A stretch of 8,871 bases of DNA from Aquificaceae bacterium (GCA_027014185.1 JALWEK010000078.1:3998-12868); one strand, 5' to 3'; shown: positions 1 through 6,335, counted from the stretch's first letter. Numbers and translations: made by a program. The notes: generated from the sequence alone by a model not told the origin.

Positions 1-441
1 AACGGCTGATATCGGGAAGAGCTTTTCAAACCCCAGGGAGTAAAACTCGAAGGCAGCCTCTTCCTCCTTTTCAGTATCCGCCTTGTTCACAACGAGTAAA
101 ACCTTGTCTTTGTAAGGGTAAAGGAGCTTGGCTATCTCCTCGTCTAGGGGTGTTATTCCGTCCTTGGCGCTCACAACGAAGAGGACCACATCGGCCCCCT
201 TTACCTCCCTCTCTATAGCTTCTTTGACCTTTTTGAGTATCTCGTCTTCAGTTTGAGGAACTAGACCGCCCGTATCCACCACCACAAACTCTTTCCCGCC
301 CCAGGAGGCTACACCCTCTATATAGTCCCTCGTTACACCGGGGATATCCTCTACTATGGCCTTCCTCCTGCCTATCAGCCTGTTGAACAGAGAGGACTTC
401 CCCACGTTGGGACGGCCTATTATAACGATACGGTTGTTCAT
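1..441 (-). CDS. der: Ribosome-assembly GTPase Der (EngA), N-terminal 147 residues, cut by the window edge
   Basis: Der is a two-GTPase-domain protein needed for late assembly of the 50S ribosomal subunit. Reading the minus strand from the ATG at 441 gives a protein beginning MNNRIVIIGRPNVGKSSLFN. The first G domain is almost complete: the P-loop GRPNVGKS lies at about residues 9-16, followed by a GVTRD switch I segment, then DTGG (G3), NKAD (G4), and the start of the G5 motif (ISA) at the cut edge. The DTGGLVP stretch after the P-loop is typical of Der rather than Era. The second G domain and the KH-like C-terminal domain would lie left of position 1. The start is 18 nt after the PilZ stop codon and has no clear Shine-Dalgarno sequence, so translation may depend on coupling or re-initiation. 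Identity is certain from the motifs; only the end is missing. Confidence 0.97.
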   Translation of the reverse strand, partial: MNNRIVIIGRPNVGKSSLFNRLIGRRKAIVEDIPGVTRDYIEGVASWGGKEFVVVDTGGLVPQTEDEILKKVKEAIEREVKGADVVLFVVSAKDGITPLDEEIAKLLYPYKDKVLLVVNKADTEKEEEAAFEFYSLGFEKLFPISAV

Positions 442-459
442 GAAGTATCTATGTTATCA

Positions 460-1518
460 CTACTCGCTCTCCCCTATCTTGTAGGACTTGATCAGCTTCC
501 TCTGTTCGTCAAGTATGAACCTGTCTATTATCTTCTCCTCCTGTCTCGATACCTTCAAAAATTTTATTCCCATACAGACCTGCGTCTGCATGGGCCTCAC
601 GTTAACTATCTGACCCACCATGTTCTCGAACCTGTAGTCTCCTATACTGAAGTTCATTATCACGTACTTACCCTCGCTGGGCTTTATGAAAGTCTCCGTA
701 CATACCCTAACACCCTTAGTGCTTATATCCTCTATCCTCCCAGATATGAAGTCCGCCCCGGCAGCCGCCTCCTCGGTTATGTCATCAACCACTGCGAACT
801 CTACCGGAACGTTCACCTTCCAGCGCAGGCTCTCCCTAAGCTGTACCCTGTGTAGCGTCTCGGAGTGTTCCAGCACCAAAACCAGGCGGTCCCCCTCCGT
901 GTATTTATCCTTTACCACGCTCTCAAAGCTGTACCTACCCTCGTTCTCCCTTATGAAGTGGAACTTCACCCTCTCCCCTATCCTAACCGGCCTCGGAAGA
1001 GCTTCCAGCACTACTATGTGGAGTTCTGTCTCCGTCTTGTCCCAGACGGCAGCGTCCACGTAAACCCCGTCAATAACTAGCTTCCCCGTCTGGTATAGGT
1101 CTATGTCCCTGGTGTTCGTAAGGGGTATGAACCAGGGTATAGTATCGAACTTTAGCTTAGCCCTTATGGAGGGGATCAGCCTCACTCCGGCTAGGTTTTC
1201 GTGAACTATCCTCGAGACCACCCTCTCGAAGAGGGGCTTGTTGTCGTATATCATCTGTGGATCGTAGGGAAACTTCTTAGCATACTCCCAGAGGAGCTTT
1301 ATCTCCTCGTCGGTGAGACCCAGGGATCTCCCCCTCATGTAGAAGGCCCTTTCCACCTCCTTCAGTCTCGATATCTTGCTCCATACGTAGGGCACCGATA
1401 TTACTATGAGCGTTGCCCCGAGGACCACGAAGAATATGAGGATCTCCCTCGCCGAGGGGCCTTTGAACATATAGCGGGAAGCCTCAACGAGGGTATCCCA
1501 CGCAGACTGAGCCTCCAT
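460..1518 (-). CDS. Membrane-anchored PilZ-domain protein (probable cyclic-di-GMP receptor)
   Basis: The protein is 352 aa. An N-terminal hydrophobic segment at about residues 26-46 looks like a single membrane anchor, with the rest cytoplasmic. Residues 50-170 are not recognised and include a charged helical stretch. Residues 175-225 resemble the beta-barrel that precedes PilZ in YcgR-like proteins. The PilZ domain covers about 228-335 and has both cyclic-di-GMP signature elements: RESLR (RxxxR) at 228-232 and DISTKG (D/NxSxxG) at 264-269. Proteins of this kind usually pass a cyclic-di-GMP signal to motility, pili or surface polysaccharide, but the output here cannot be read from the sequence. 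The gene lies between trxA and der on the same strand. Its nearest Shine-Dalgarno-like sequence (GGGAGGG, minus strand 1541-1535) is 16 nt from the ATG, which is unusually far. The frame is closed just upstream (TAA at 1530-1528), so the 1518 start is the most 5' possible. Confidence 0.88.
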   Translation of the reverse strand: MEAQSAWDTLVEASRYMFKGPSAREILIFFVVLGATLIVISVPYVWSKISRLKEVERAFYMRGRSLGLTDEEIKLLWEYAKKFPYDPQMIYDNKPLFERVVSRIVHENLAGVRLIPSIRAKLKFDTIPWFIPLTNTRDIDLYQTGKLVIDGVYVDAAVWDKTETELHIVVLEALPRPVRIGERVKFHFIRENEGRYSFESVVKDKYTEGDRLVLVLEHSETLHRVQLRESLRWKVNVPVEFAVVDDITEEAAAGADFISGRIEDISTKGVRVCTETFIKPSEGKYVIMNFSIGDYRFENMVGQIVNVRPMQTQVCMGIKFLKVSRQEEKIIDRFILDEQRKLIKSYKIGESE

Positions 1519-1570
1519 AGCTATATATTAATATCCCTCCCATCCCGAAAATTTTTAGCTGATACAGGTC

Positions 1571-1897
1571 TTAGACGTGGCTCATAACCATCTGCTTGAG
1601 GGCTTCTTTGGGCTGAACGCCGATCCTCGTATCAACCACCTCCCCGTTTTTGAATAGTATTACCGTCGGTATAGCCCTTATACCGTACTGCATCGCTATA
1701 TTGGGATTCTCGTCGGTGTTTAGCTTTCCCACCTTTATCTGTCCCTCGAACTCCTCAGCGAGCTCCTCTATTATGGGAGCTATTATCCTGCAGGGTCCGC
1801 ACCAGGGGGCCCAGAAGTCAACGAGAACAGGTTTATCTGAGTTAACTACCTCTTCGTTCCAGTTGCTCTCTGTAAGCGTTATAACCTTTCCAGCCAT
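1571..1897 (-). CDS. trxA: Thioredoxin
   Basis: This is a 108-residue classical thioredoxin, the general cytoplasmic protein-disulfide reductant. The fold is complete. The active site is [10 protein letters not shown] with the WCGPC redox motif, the buried Asp is in LVDFW, and the cis-proline is in the AIPTV segment. The family's usual length is about 105-110 residues. A GTG six bases upstream (1903-1901) could give two more residues. I prefer the ATG at 1897 because the Shine-Dalgarno sequence AGGAGG (minus strand 1910-1905) lies 7 nt before it but only 1 nt before the GTG. The gene starts 2 nt after the arsR stop codon, and its Shine-Dalgarno sequence lies inside the end of arsR, so the two are almost certainly co-transcribed and translationally coupled. 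It is a single-domain protein with no signal peptide. Electron supply would come from a thioredoxin reductase, which is not in this window. Confidence 0.97.
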   Translation of the reverse strand: MAGKVITLTESNWNEEVVNSDKPVLVDFWAPWCGPCRIIAPIIEELAEEFEGQIKVGKLNTDENPNIAMQYGIRAIPTVILFKNGEVVDTRIGVQPKEALKQMVMSHV

Positions 1898-1899
1898 TT

Positions 1900-2190
1900 T
1901 CACTCCTCCTTGATGAGCATGTCGTAGAGCTTCAGTATTCTCTCGTCCTTAATATAGTAGCATATGATGGACCCTTCTCTCTTCCACCCCACTATCCCCC
2001 GGCTCCTGAGTATGGAGAGATGCTGGGACACGCTCGGCTGGGACATGTTAAGAAGCTCCCCCAAGTTCTTGACACACTGCTTTCCCTCGATCAGGATCGA
2101 TATTATCTTGAGCCTGACCGGATGGGAAAGGGCTTTGAAGAACTCTGCCAACTCCTCCAACTTCTCTTCATTTAGTACTGTTGTATTCAT
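1900..2190 (-). CDS. ArsR/SmtB-family winged-helix transcriptional repressor
   Basis: The protein is 96 aa, a usual size for this dimeric repressor family. The N-terminal helix is followed by the family hallmark [13 protein letters not shown] (about 18-30). The DNA-recognition helix is in the [13 protein letters not shown] region (about 50-62), and a beta-wing is around [13 protein letters not shown]. Family members release DNA on binding metals or metalloids, or on thiol oxidation or persulfidation. Only two cysteines are present: Cys39, near the place where ArsR proteins carry their ELCVC metal site, and Cys77 in the wing strand. The classic CxC arsenic motif is absent, so an arsenic role is not supported. 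The next gene is trxA, 2 nt after its stop, which hints at redox or reactive-sulfur sensing; that is inference. The ATG at 2190 has a modest Shine-Dalgarno (AGAGGG) about 7 nt upstream. The gene is preceded by an AT-rich gap with a candidate promoter and palindrome, suggesting autoregulation. Confidence 0.92.
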   Translation of the reverse strand: MNTTVLNEEKLEELAEFFKALSHPVRLKIISILIEGKQCVKNLGELLNMSQPSVSQHLSILRSRGIVGWKREGSIICYYIKDERILKLYDMLIKEE

Positions 2191-2209
2191 CCTCTCGCCC
2201 TCTTGGGAA

Positions 2210-2236
2210 ATTTTAACATAATTAGAATATAAGCAA
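2210..2236 (-). promoter_or_regulatory. Candidate promoter for arsR-trxA
   Basis: On the minus strand, TTGCTT (2236-2231) and TAAAAT (2215-2210) resemble -35 and -10 boxes of the housekeeping sigma factor. Their spacing is 15 bp, shorter than the optimal 17, which is common in repressor-controlled promoters. The -35 box meets the end of the upstream transglutaminase-like gene. The gap is markedly richer in A+T than its surroundings. Recognised by eye only. Confidence 0.4.
2218..2230. promoter_or_regulatory. Candidate ArsR operator (imperfect palindrome)
   Basis: The 13-bp sequence ATAATTAGAATAT reads nearly the same on both strands: ATA-N-T-NNN-A-N-TAT. It sits entirely between the proposed -35 and -10 boxes, 28 bp upstream of the ArsR-family start codon. 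ArsR/SmtB operators are commonly AT-rich imperfect inverted repeats of this general form placed over the promoter. Binding is inferred from position and symmetry, and AT-rich DNA produces short palindromes by chance. Confidence 0.4.
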
Positions 2237-4123
2237 TTAGTGAATTTTTCTCAACAACCTGTACCCCTCATCCAGCTCCTTCCGTTCTACATCCTTATCC
2301 GAGAACCTGTGCTTCTGGTAAAGCCTCACGATAAACCTGGCGGCACCGTAGTAATCCTTCCCTTTTATTGTGGAGAGCAGCTCCTCCGGAAGCATACCTT
2401 TAAAGCTCCTGCCCTCGAGCTTCTCGAGTCTCCTCACCAGAGCCCTGTATAGGTTCCTCGGGCTTCTCCTTATCCTAAGGAGGTAAACCTTTGCGAGCAG
2501 GTAGAGGATAGTAACGAGCGATAAAACAAGCAGGACCTTCTCGGCAGCAGCCTTCAGATCCGAGAGGCTGATAGATCTCACGTTTCTGACGAAGTCTTTG
2601 AAAAGGCTCGCCTGTTTCTGGGCAGAAAAGTCCACCACGTTCTCGTACCAGAAGGATATTAGGGCGTCCCTGAGAAGATCGAGCTTTGAAATTTTCCTTA
2701 TGGCCGGCGAGAGGTATGGGGGAGTTGTATCCACCCTCAACCATCTTCCTCCAACGTAGGCCTCAACCCATACGTGGGCCATCGAGTTGGTAACTATGTG
2801 ATAGTTCCCGTATTCGTTCTTCAAGGCTCCTTTAAAGCCACCGACAACCCTGCTGGGAACACCCATAAGTCTCAGAAGCAGGGCTGTGGCTGAGGCGAAG
2901 TACTCACAATTCCCCTTCCTGCTCCTGAAGAGAAAGTGCTCCAAAGGGTCCCCCTCGTAGCTTCCGAGCCTGAGGGTATAGGAAAAGCCTTCTCGGAAGA
3001 ACTCCACCACACTCCTTAGCTTCTCCTCGTCTGTGCTCCTACCTTCTGAGAGCTTTTTTGACAGCTCGATAACCGACCTTGGCAGATCCTCCGGCACGCT
3101 CAGGTAGATCGGACTAACATAATCCTGAGGTGGGGAGCTGGTGGAGAGGAATGTGTACCTTACTGGCTTGGATACGGGCTCCTCACTCTCGTAGAACCCG
3201 CCCTTGAGCCTGTAAACTTTTCCCTTGAAGCCCTCAAGCTTCACCGGTCTCACAGGGTAGTCCAGGACGGGAACGAAGGTGTCGAAGGAGGGCTCCAAGA
3301 TTATCGTGTACAGGTAGGTTCTGCCACGGGGTTCTACTTCCTTTTCCCTCTCTTCAACCGTCTTTATCCATCTCCTTCCGAGGAGAGTGTCGAAGACAGA
3401 AACCCTCCAGTAGGGATCCGGGGGAATCTCCCCGTAAACCCTCATCACCACCGTGTTGTCCTCCTGTATGTCCCCGACCCTGCCTATCTCCACCTCATCC
3501 GCTATGCCGCTTACAAGACCTTTCTCCTTCTTAGCCAGCAGATCGAAAAGCGGGGTGTGGGTCCTCGGCAGTATCACGAAGAAGGGAACGCTGAAGAGTG
3601 CAACCACAAGAGGAAAGAGGAGAGAGAACAACAGGTACTTCTTGATGAACTCTCTGCTAAGGGGAACTCCCTTGAGGTTCGTTTGGACGTTTATGAAGGT
3701 GAAGGCTACGCTTCCCAGAAAGAGCTCGTATAGGAAGAAGGCTAGGAAGCTAAGATCGAGGCGGAAGGTGGTCGTTATGGCCACCCCGAAGAGGCTCAGG
3801 AGTAGCATCTGGTATAGATCCCTCGGTCTCTTCTCCTCCAGGGACTTTATCACGAGCAGGAAGAGGAGCAGGTCGGCGAAGGGCCTTATCATGTTCTCCA
3901 GGCTCAGCTGGGAGAGGGCTACGATTGAGAACAGGACACCGCCGGCGTTTAGGAGCCACCTTGGGAGGTAGACCCTGAACCTAAAATCGTTCACCAGCCC
4001 GAGCAGAAACATGATCAGAAAGGGAAGGAAGAACGGATCGCTCGCTATCCCTTTCAGGGAAAAGAAGGCCCCGAGACTCACCAGGTAGGTCAGGGCAAGG
4101 CTTATCTTCTCAGGAGAGAGCAT
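2237..4123 (-). CDS. Membrane transglutaminase-like protein, TgpA type (DUF3488 - transglutaminase core)
   Basis: The protein is 628 aa. Residues 1-186 are strongly hydrophobic, with about six or seven membrane spans, matching the DUF3488 N-terminal region of TgpA-type proteins. Residues about 190-350 should face outward. The transglutaminase core covers about 350-470 with a complete-looking triad: Cys406 in GNCEYF, His450 in MAHVWVEAY and Asp465 in VDTTP. A last membrane span at about 527-545 is followed by a basic cytoplasmic tail of about 80 residues, where many relatives carry DUF4129. The family includes the essential Pseudomonas aeruginosa TgpA; the natural substrate is not established, and peptide crosslinking, amide hydrolysis or a cell-envelope role are all possible. 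The usual MoxR ATPase and DUF58 partners are not next to it. The start overlaps the HD-domain gene by 22 nt and has a strong Shine-Dalgarno within that gene's end, so the pair is probably coupled. Confidence 0.9.
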   Translation of the reverse strand: MLSPEKISLALTYLVSLGAFFSLKGIASDPFFLPFLIMFLLGLVNDFRFRVYLPRWLLNAGGVLFSIVALSQLSLENMIRPFADLLLFLLVIKSLEEKRPRDLYQMLLLSLFGVAITTTFRLDLSFLAFFLYELFLGSVAFTFINVQTNLKGVPLSREFIKKYLLFSLLFPLVVALFSVPFFVILPRTHTPLFDLLAKKEKGLVSGIADEVEIGRVGDIQEDNTVVMRVYGEIPPDPYWRVSVFDTLLGRRWIKTVEEREKEVEPRGRTYLYTIILEPSFDTFVPVLDYPVRPVKLEGFKGKVYRLKGGFYESEEPVSKPVRYTFLSTSSPPQDYVSPIYLSVPEDLPRSVIELSKKLSEGRSTDEEKLRSVVEFFREGFSYTLRLGSYEGDPLEHFLFRSRKGNCEYFASATALLLRLMGVPSRVVGGFKGALKNEYGNYHIVTNSMAHVWVEAYVGGRWLRVDTTPPYLSPAIRKISKLDLLRDALISFWYENVVDFSAQKQASLFKDFVRNVRSISLSDLKAAAEKVLLVLSLVTILYLLAKVYLLRIRRSPRNLYRALVRRLEKLEGRSFKGMLPEELLSTIKGKDYYGAARFIVRLYQKHRFSDKDVERKELDEGYRLLRKIH

Positions 4124-5244
4124 ACCTCCTCCCTGATGGTGGGTTCCACGTACACCCTGTAGAGCTCTATCGGCTTGAGGCTCGCGGCTATATCGGAGAT
4201 CTCCTCTATGCTCCTCACGGAGCTACCTTCGAATACGAGTATCCTCTCGTCGTAAGGCTCCTTGTAAACAGAATCGAACCTGAGCAGATGAGGGGGAAAT
4301 CTATCCAGGAGAAACGTCTTCACCTCTTCGAACTCACCCCTGTCCTTCGTCGAATATACCTCTTTGAAGTGCTTCCTTCCGAATATCCGCTCCGTGTCCT
4401 CCCTCAGGCTTTCGTCGGAGAAAGCCCTAGATATCACGGCGGTGTCGTCCATCTTGAGGAAGCTGTTTATGTCCTCAAAGTGCGCCTCGTCAAAGAGCTT
4501 TCTCATGAGCTCCACGAGATGTATGTTCAGTATCCTAACGACCTTGTGGAAATACACCTGGACGTACATAAAGTACCTTCCTATGAGGAAGTTCTCCAGG
4601 GCCCTGAGCCCGCTGGAGTGAACGGCGAGAAACTTCCCACTCTCATCGTGAAAAACCTCTACAGTGCTCAGCAACCTCTCGTGATCGAACAGACCGTAGG
4701 AGACCCCGCAGAAGAAGGCATCCCTCCTGAGGTAATCCATCCTGTCGGCACCGAACTGGCCGGTAATCAGTTCCGTGAGAAGCGCTTCCTCCCTGTCCTT
4801 TGGCTCCCCTAGGGTAAGGCGTATCAGAAGCTCGATCTCCTCGTGTTCGAAACCGAAGATCTTTCTGAGGATGTCGTATATCTCCGTTTCGAGGATGATC
4901 CTCTTTGTCAGGTCCTCGTGGGTTTTTTCTTCGGGCAGGAGAACCTCAGTAGTGTGGGAGAAGGGAGGGTGCCCAAGGTCGTGCAGAAGGCCCGCGAGCC
5001 TTATTATCTTGTGTATTCTCCCGTCCTTGTCTCCTTCCAGCTTCCTGTACAACCTGTCGGTAAGATGTAGGACGCCGAGGGCGTGTTCAAACCTAGAATG
5101 CTGCGCTGAGGGGAATACTAAGTAGGTGAGGCCGAGCTGCTTTATGTGCCTGAGCCTTTGGAACACTAGAGAGTCTATCAGGCAGAGCTCCTTTGCGTCG
5201 GCCCTTATGAAGCCGTATATGGGGTCTGAGAACTCCTTGAACAC
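4102..5244 (-). CDS. HD-domain phosphohydrolase, SAMHD1/dGTPase-like (COG1078 type)
   Basis: The protein is 380 aa, soluble, with no membrane segment. The opening FSDPIYGFI is the conserved start of this family and supports the GTG at 5244 as the start codon. The HD metal site is intact: His54 (RFEHALG), His88-Asp89 (LLHDLGHPPFSH) and Asp167 (GADRMDYLRRD). The context around each motif is that of SAMHD1-like and dGTPase-like enzymes, which hydrolyse deoxynucleoside triphosphates to the nucleoside and triphosphate. Many bacterial members are uncharacterised, so the substrate is left open. It is not an HD-GYP protein, so there is no reason to connect it to cyclic-di-GMP. The start lies 1 nt after the stop of the 68-aa gene (TGA G GTG), which indicates translational coupling. 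The last 22 nt overlap the transglutaminase-like gene. Confidence 0.93.
   Translation of the reverse strand: MFKEFSDPIYGFIRADAKELCLIDSLVFQRLRHIKQLGLTYLVFPSAQHSRFEHALGVLHLTDRLYRKLEGDKDGRIHKIIRLAGLLHDLGHPPFSHTTEVLLPEEKTHEDLTKRIILETEIYDILRKIFGFEHEEIELLIRLTLGEPKDREEALLTELITGQFGADRMDYLRRDAFFCGVSYGLFDHERLLSTVEVFHDESGKFLAVHSSGLRALENFLIGRYFMYVQVYFHKVVRILNIHLVELMRKLFDEAHFEDINSFLKMDDTAVISRAFSDESLREDTERIFGRKHFKEVYSTKDRGEFEEVKTFLLDRFPPHLLRFDSVYKEPYDERILVFEGSSVRSIEEISDIAASLKPIELYRVYVEPTIREEVCSLLRR
4125..4132 (-). promoter_or_regulatory. Shine-Dalgarno sequence that fixes the transglutaminase-like start
   Basis: The minus strand reads GGAGGAGG ending 1 nt before the ATG at 4123; the leading GGAGG gives a 4-nt spacing. 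It lies within the final codons of the HD-domain gene. It supports the 22-nt gene overlap over any internal start, the next Met being residue 38, inside the membrane region. Confidence 0.6.
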
Positions 5245-5245
5245 C

Positions 5246-5452
5246 TCAGTTGTGCTGGTAACCTTCCTTCTCCAGCTCCTTTATCTCCTTCATAGCCTGA
5301 TCGAACTTGTATAGTGAAGAGGCAACGTCCTTTAGATGTCTCGCTGCCGTCAGGTACGCCTCCTTCAAACGGGGATCTGTTGCCCTCTCTGCCTTCTCCA
5401 AGAGGTTCCTGTGAAAGAGGAGAAGACCGTTTCTGAGTTCATTAAAGTCCAT
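5246..5452 (-). CDS. Small helical protein of unknown function (68 aa)
   Basis: I do not recognise a family. The protein is highly charged and predicted to be almost all helix: roughly residues 3-24, then a DPRLKEAY turn-and-helix, then a long Lys/Glu-rich helix to about residue 64. It has no Cys, no membrane segment and no signal peptide. It could be a small helical-bundle partner protein. It is likely to be a real gene: the start has an excellent Shine-Dalgarno (GGAGG, 6 nt before the ATG), the helices are amphipathic throughout, and its stop codon sits 1 nt before the start of the HD-domain gene, as in a coupled operon. Its first 88 nt overlap the annotated end of the upstream 303-aa frame, which is odd for this tightly spaced region. 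Function may follow the HD hydrolase it is coupled to. Confidence 0.72.
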   Translation of the reverse strand: MDFNELRNGLLLFHRNLLEKAERATDPRLKEAYLTAARHLKDVASSLYKFDQAMKEIKELEKEGYQHN

Positions 5453-6276
5453 CTCTTTCCTCCGAGTTCCTTTATCTTTCTGACCAACTTAGATACTAAG
5501 CGCTTCACAAAACCCCTTCCATGATTTGAAGCAATCGTAAAGCTTATCTTCAGGATGAAGTACTTCTTTCCTTTGGAGACATCCTTGATGAGCGCATCTA
5601 TATCCCTTCTCAGCTTGGCTACGTTTATACCGTAGTACGGGCTCTTGAAACCTGAGAGCTCCGCCAGGGCCCTCTCCAGGAGCTGGAGATCGAACTCTCT
5701 CCTCTCGTTTACCTTGACGTAAAACTCCGAGAGCCCCCTGACGACCTCGAAGAAGGAAGCCTCCTTCGGAAACCTAAGGGCTTGGAGCTTTGAGTAGTGT
5801 ATAACCTCGCTGTAGAGCTCCTCGTTGAAGATTATGGCGGACAGGTACACAGCCTCAGCGGCAGTGTTCCTTTTGGAGTAGCTAGATATCTTGCTCAGAA
5901 CAGTCCAGTATTTGAGAAACCTGGCGTACACCTCGTAGAAGATCTCCCTGTACTCAGGGAGGAATGTGACCTTTATACCCTCCGCCGACTGAAGTCTGAG
6001 GATGTCCTTACCCCAAAGGACATCTCCACTCGGCGTTATGAACTGGAAGAGGTCCAGCTCCAGGAGTATGTCCTGCCATCTGCCCCGGAAGGAGTGGAAG
6101 GTCTTGTTAGCACATGAGAGGAGTTTGGGAAGATCCACCTCGAAGGTGTTTTCCTTCCTAACGAGCTGGCAGTAGCATATAGGGTACAGGAGAACCTCCT
6201 TCTTCGTCGGGTCGTCTATTATCTCGAGGAATAGCCCTTCCAGCCTCCCTATATCCTGCCATGTGTCCTTTAGCAT
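5365..6276 (-). CDS. Uncharacterised protein (303 aa); C-terminal end doubtful
   Basis: I do not recognise a family. The protein looks soluble and largely helical, with no signal peptide or membrane span. Visible features are a CYC pair at about residues 34-36 and a third Cys at about 52, a long helical middle (about 100-230), and a basic helix near the end (GFVKRLVSKLVRKIKEL). The last 25 or so residues, after KELGGKRW, change to Ser/Thr/Gln/Arg-rich sequence unlike the rest, and this part lies out of frame over the start of the 68-aa gene. A single-base shift just before 5463 would instead end the protein with EERDGL and a TAA at 5444-5442, giving an ordinary short overlap. The ATG at 6276 has no Shine-Dalgarno, but a promoter-like pair sits so close upstream that the transcript may be leaderless. 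It is the first gene of the long minus-strand series. Confidence 0.7.
   Translation of the reverse strand: MLKDTWQDIGRLEGLFLEIIDDPTKKEVLLYPICYCQLVRKENTFEVDLPKLLSCANKTFHSFRGRWQDILLELDLFQFITPSGDVLWGKDILRLQSAEGIKVTFLPEYREIFYEVYARFLKYWTVLSKISSYSKRNTAAEAVYLSAIIFNEELYSEVIHYSKLQALRFPKEASFFEVVRGLSEFYVKVNERREFDLQLLERALAELSGFKSPYYGINVAKLRRDIDALIKDVSKGKKYFILKISFTIASNHGRGFVKRLVSKLVRKIKELGGKRWTLMNSETVFSSFTGTSWRRQRGQQIPV
5459..5463 (-). promoter_or_regulatory. Shine-Dalgarno sequence of the 68-aa gene
   Basis: The minus strand reads GGAGG followed by six bases (AAAGAG) and then ATG. It is near-ideal in sequence and spacing. It is the main reason to accept the short gene start inside the 3' part of the upstream reading frame. 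Confidence 0.7.
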
Positions 6277-6282
6277 AGGAAT

Positions 6283-6311
6283 AATTTAAACTGGGGTGAT
6301 TTCTATTGCAA
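6283..6311 (-). promoter_or_regulatory. Candidate promoter of the 303-aa gene (possibly leaderless)
   Basis: On the minus strand, TTGCAA (6311-6306) is followed by exactly 17 bp and TAAATT (6288-6283), a reasonable -35/-10 pair. Transcription would start about 7 nt further on, at or next to the ATG at 6276. That start codon lacks a Shine-Dalgarno, which is consistent with a leaderless message. Recognised by eye. Confidence 0.4.
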
Positions 6312-6335
6312 CAAGGTAGGATGAGTTCGTATATA
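6306..6335 (+). promoter_or_regulatory. Candidate promoter of hfq-hflX
   Basis: On the plus strand, TTGCAA (6306-6311) and TATATA (6330-6335) are separated by 18 bp, with TATATT as an alternative -10 two bases later. The predicted start of transcription, around 6342-6344, leaves a leader of about 20 nt that contains the hfq Shine-Dalgarno. The -35 hexamer is self-complementary and also serves the proposed opposite promoter. Confidence 0.42.

Noticed and set aside
1901..1903. GTG as the start of thioredoxin (adds two residues)
   Set aside because: The Shine-Dalgarno AGGAGG would be only 1 nt from it, whereas the ATG at 1897 has a 7-nt spacing and gives the usual thioredoxin N-terminus.
1900..2190. 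Arsenic-resistance operon
   Set aside because: The repressor lacks the CxC arsenite site, and no arsenate reductase or arsenite pump is next to it. The SLC13-type permease at the right edge is distant and on a different unit.
3453..3971. 172-aa open frame on the plus strand
   Set aside because: It lies wholly antisense to the transmembrane part of the transglutaminase-like gene and is Arg/Ser-rich low-complexity sequence, as expected from reading such DNA backwards. The catalytic and membrane features of the minus-strand gene are convincing.
4288..4812. 174-aa open frame on the plus strand
   Set aside because: It is antisense to the HD-domain gene, whose motifs are intact. It has no recognisable domain and is best explained as a shadow frame.
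460..5244. A cyclic-di-GMP signalling module formed by the PilZ protein and the HD protein
   Set aside because: The HD protein carries SAMHD1/dGTPase-type motifs and lacks the GYP signature of cyclic-di-GMP phosphodiesterases. No GGDEF or EAL domain is present in the window.
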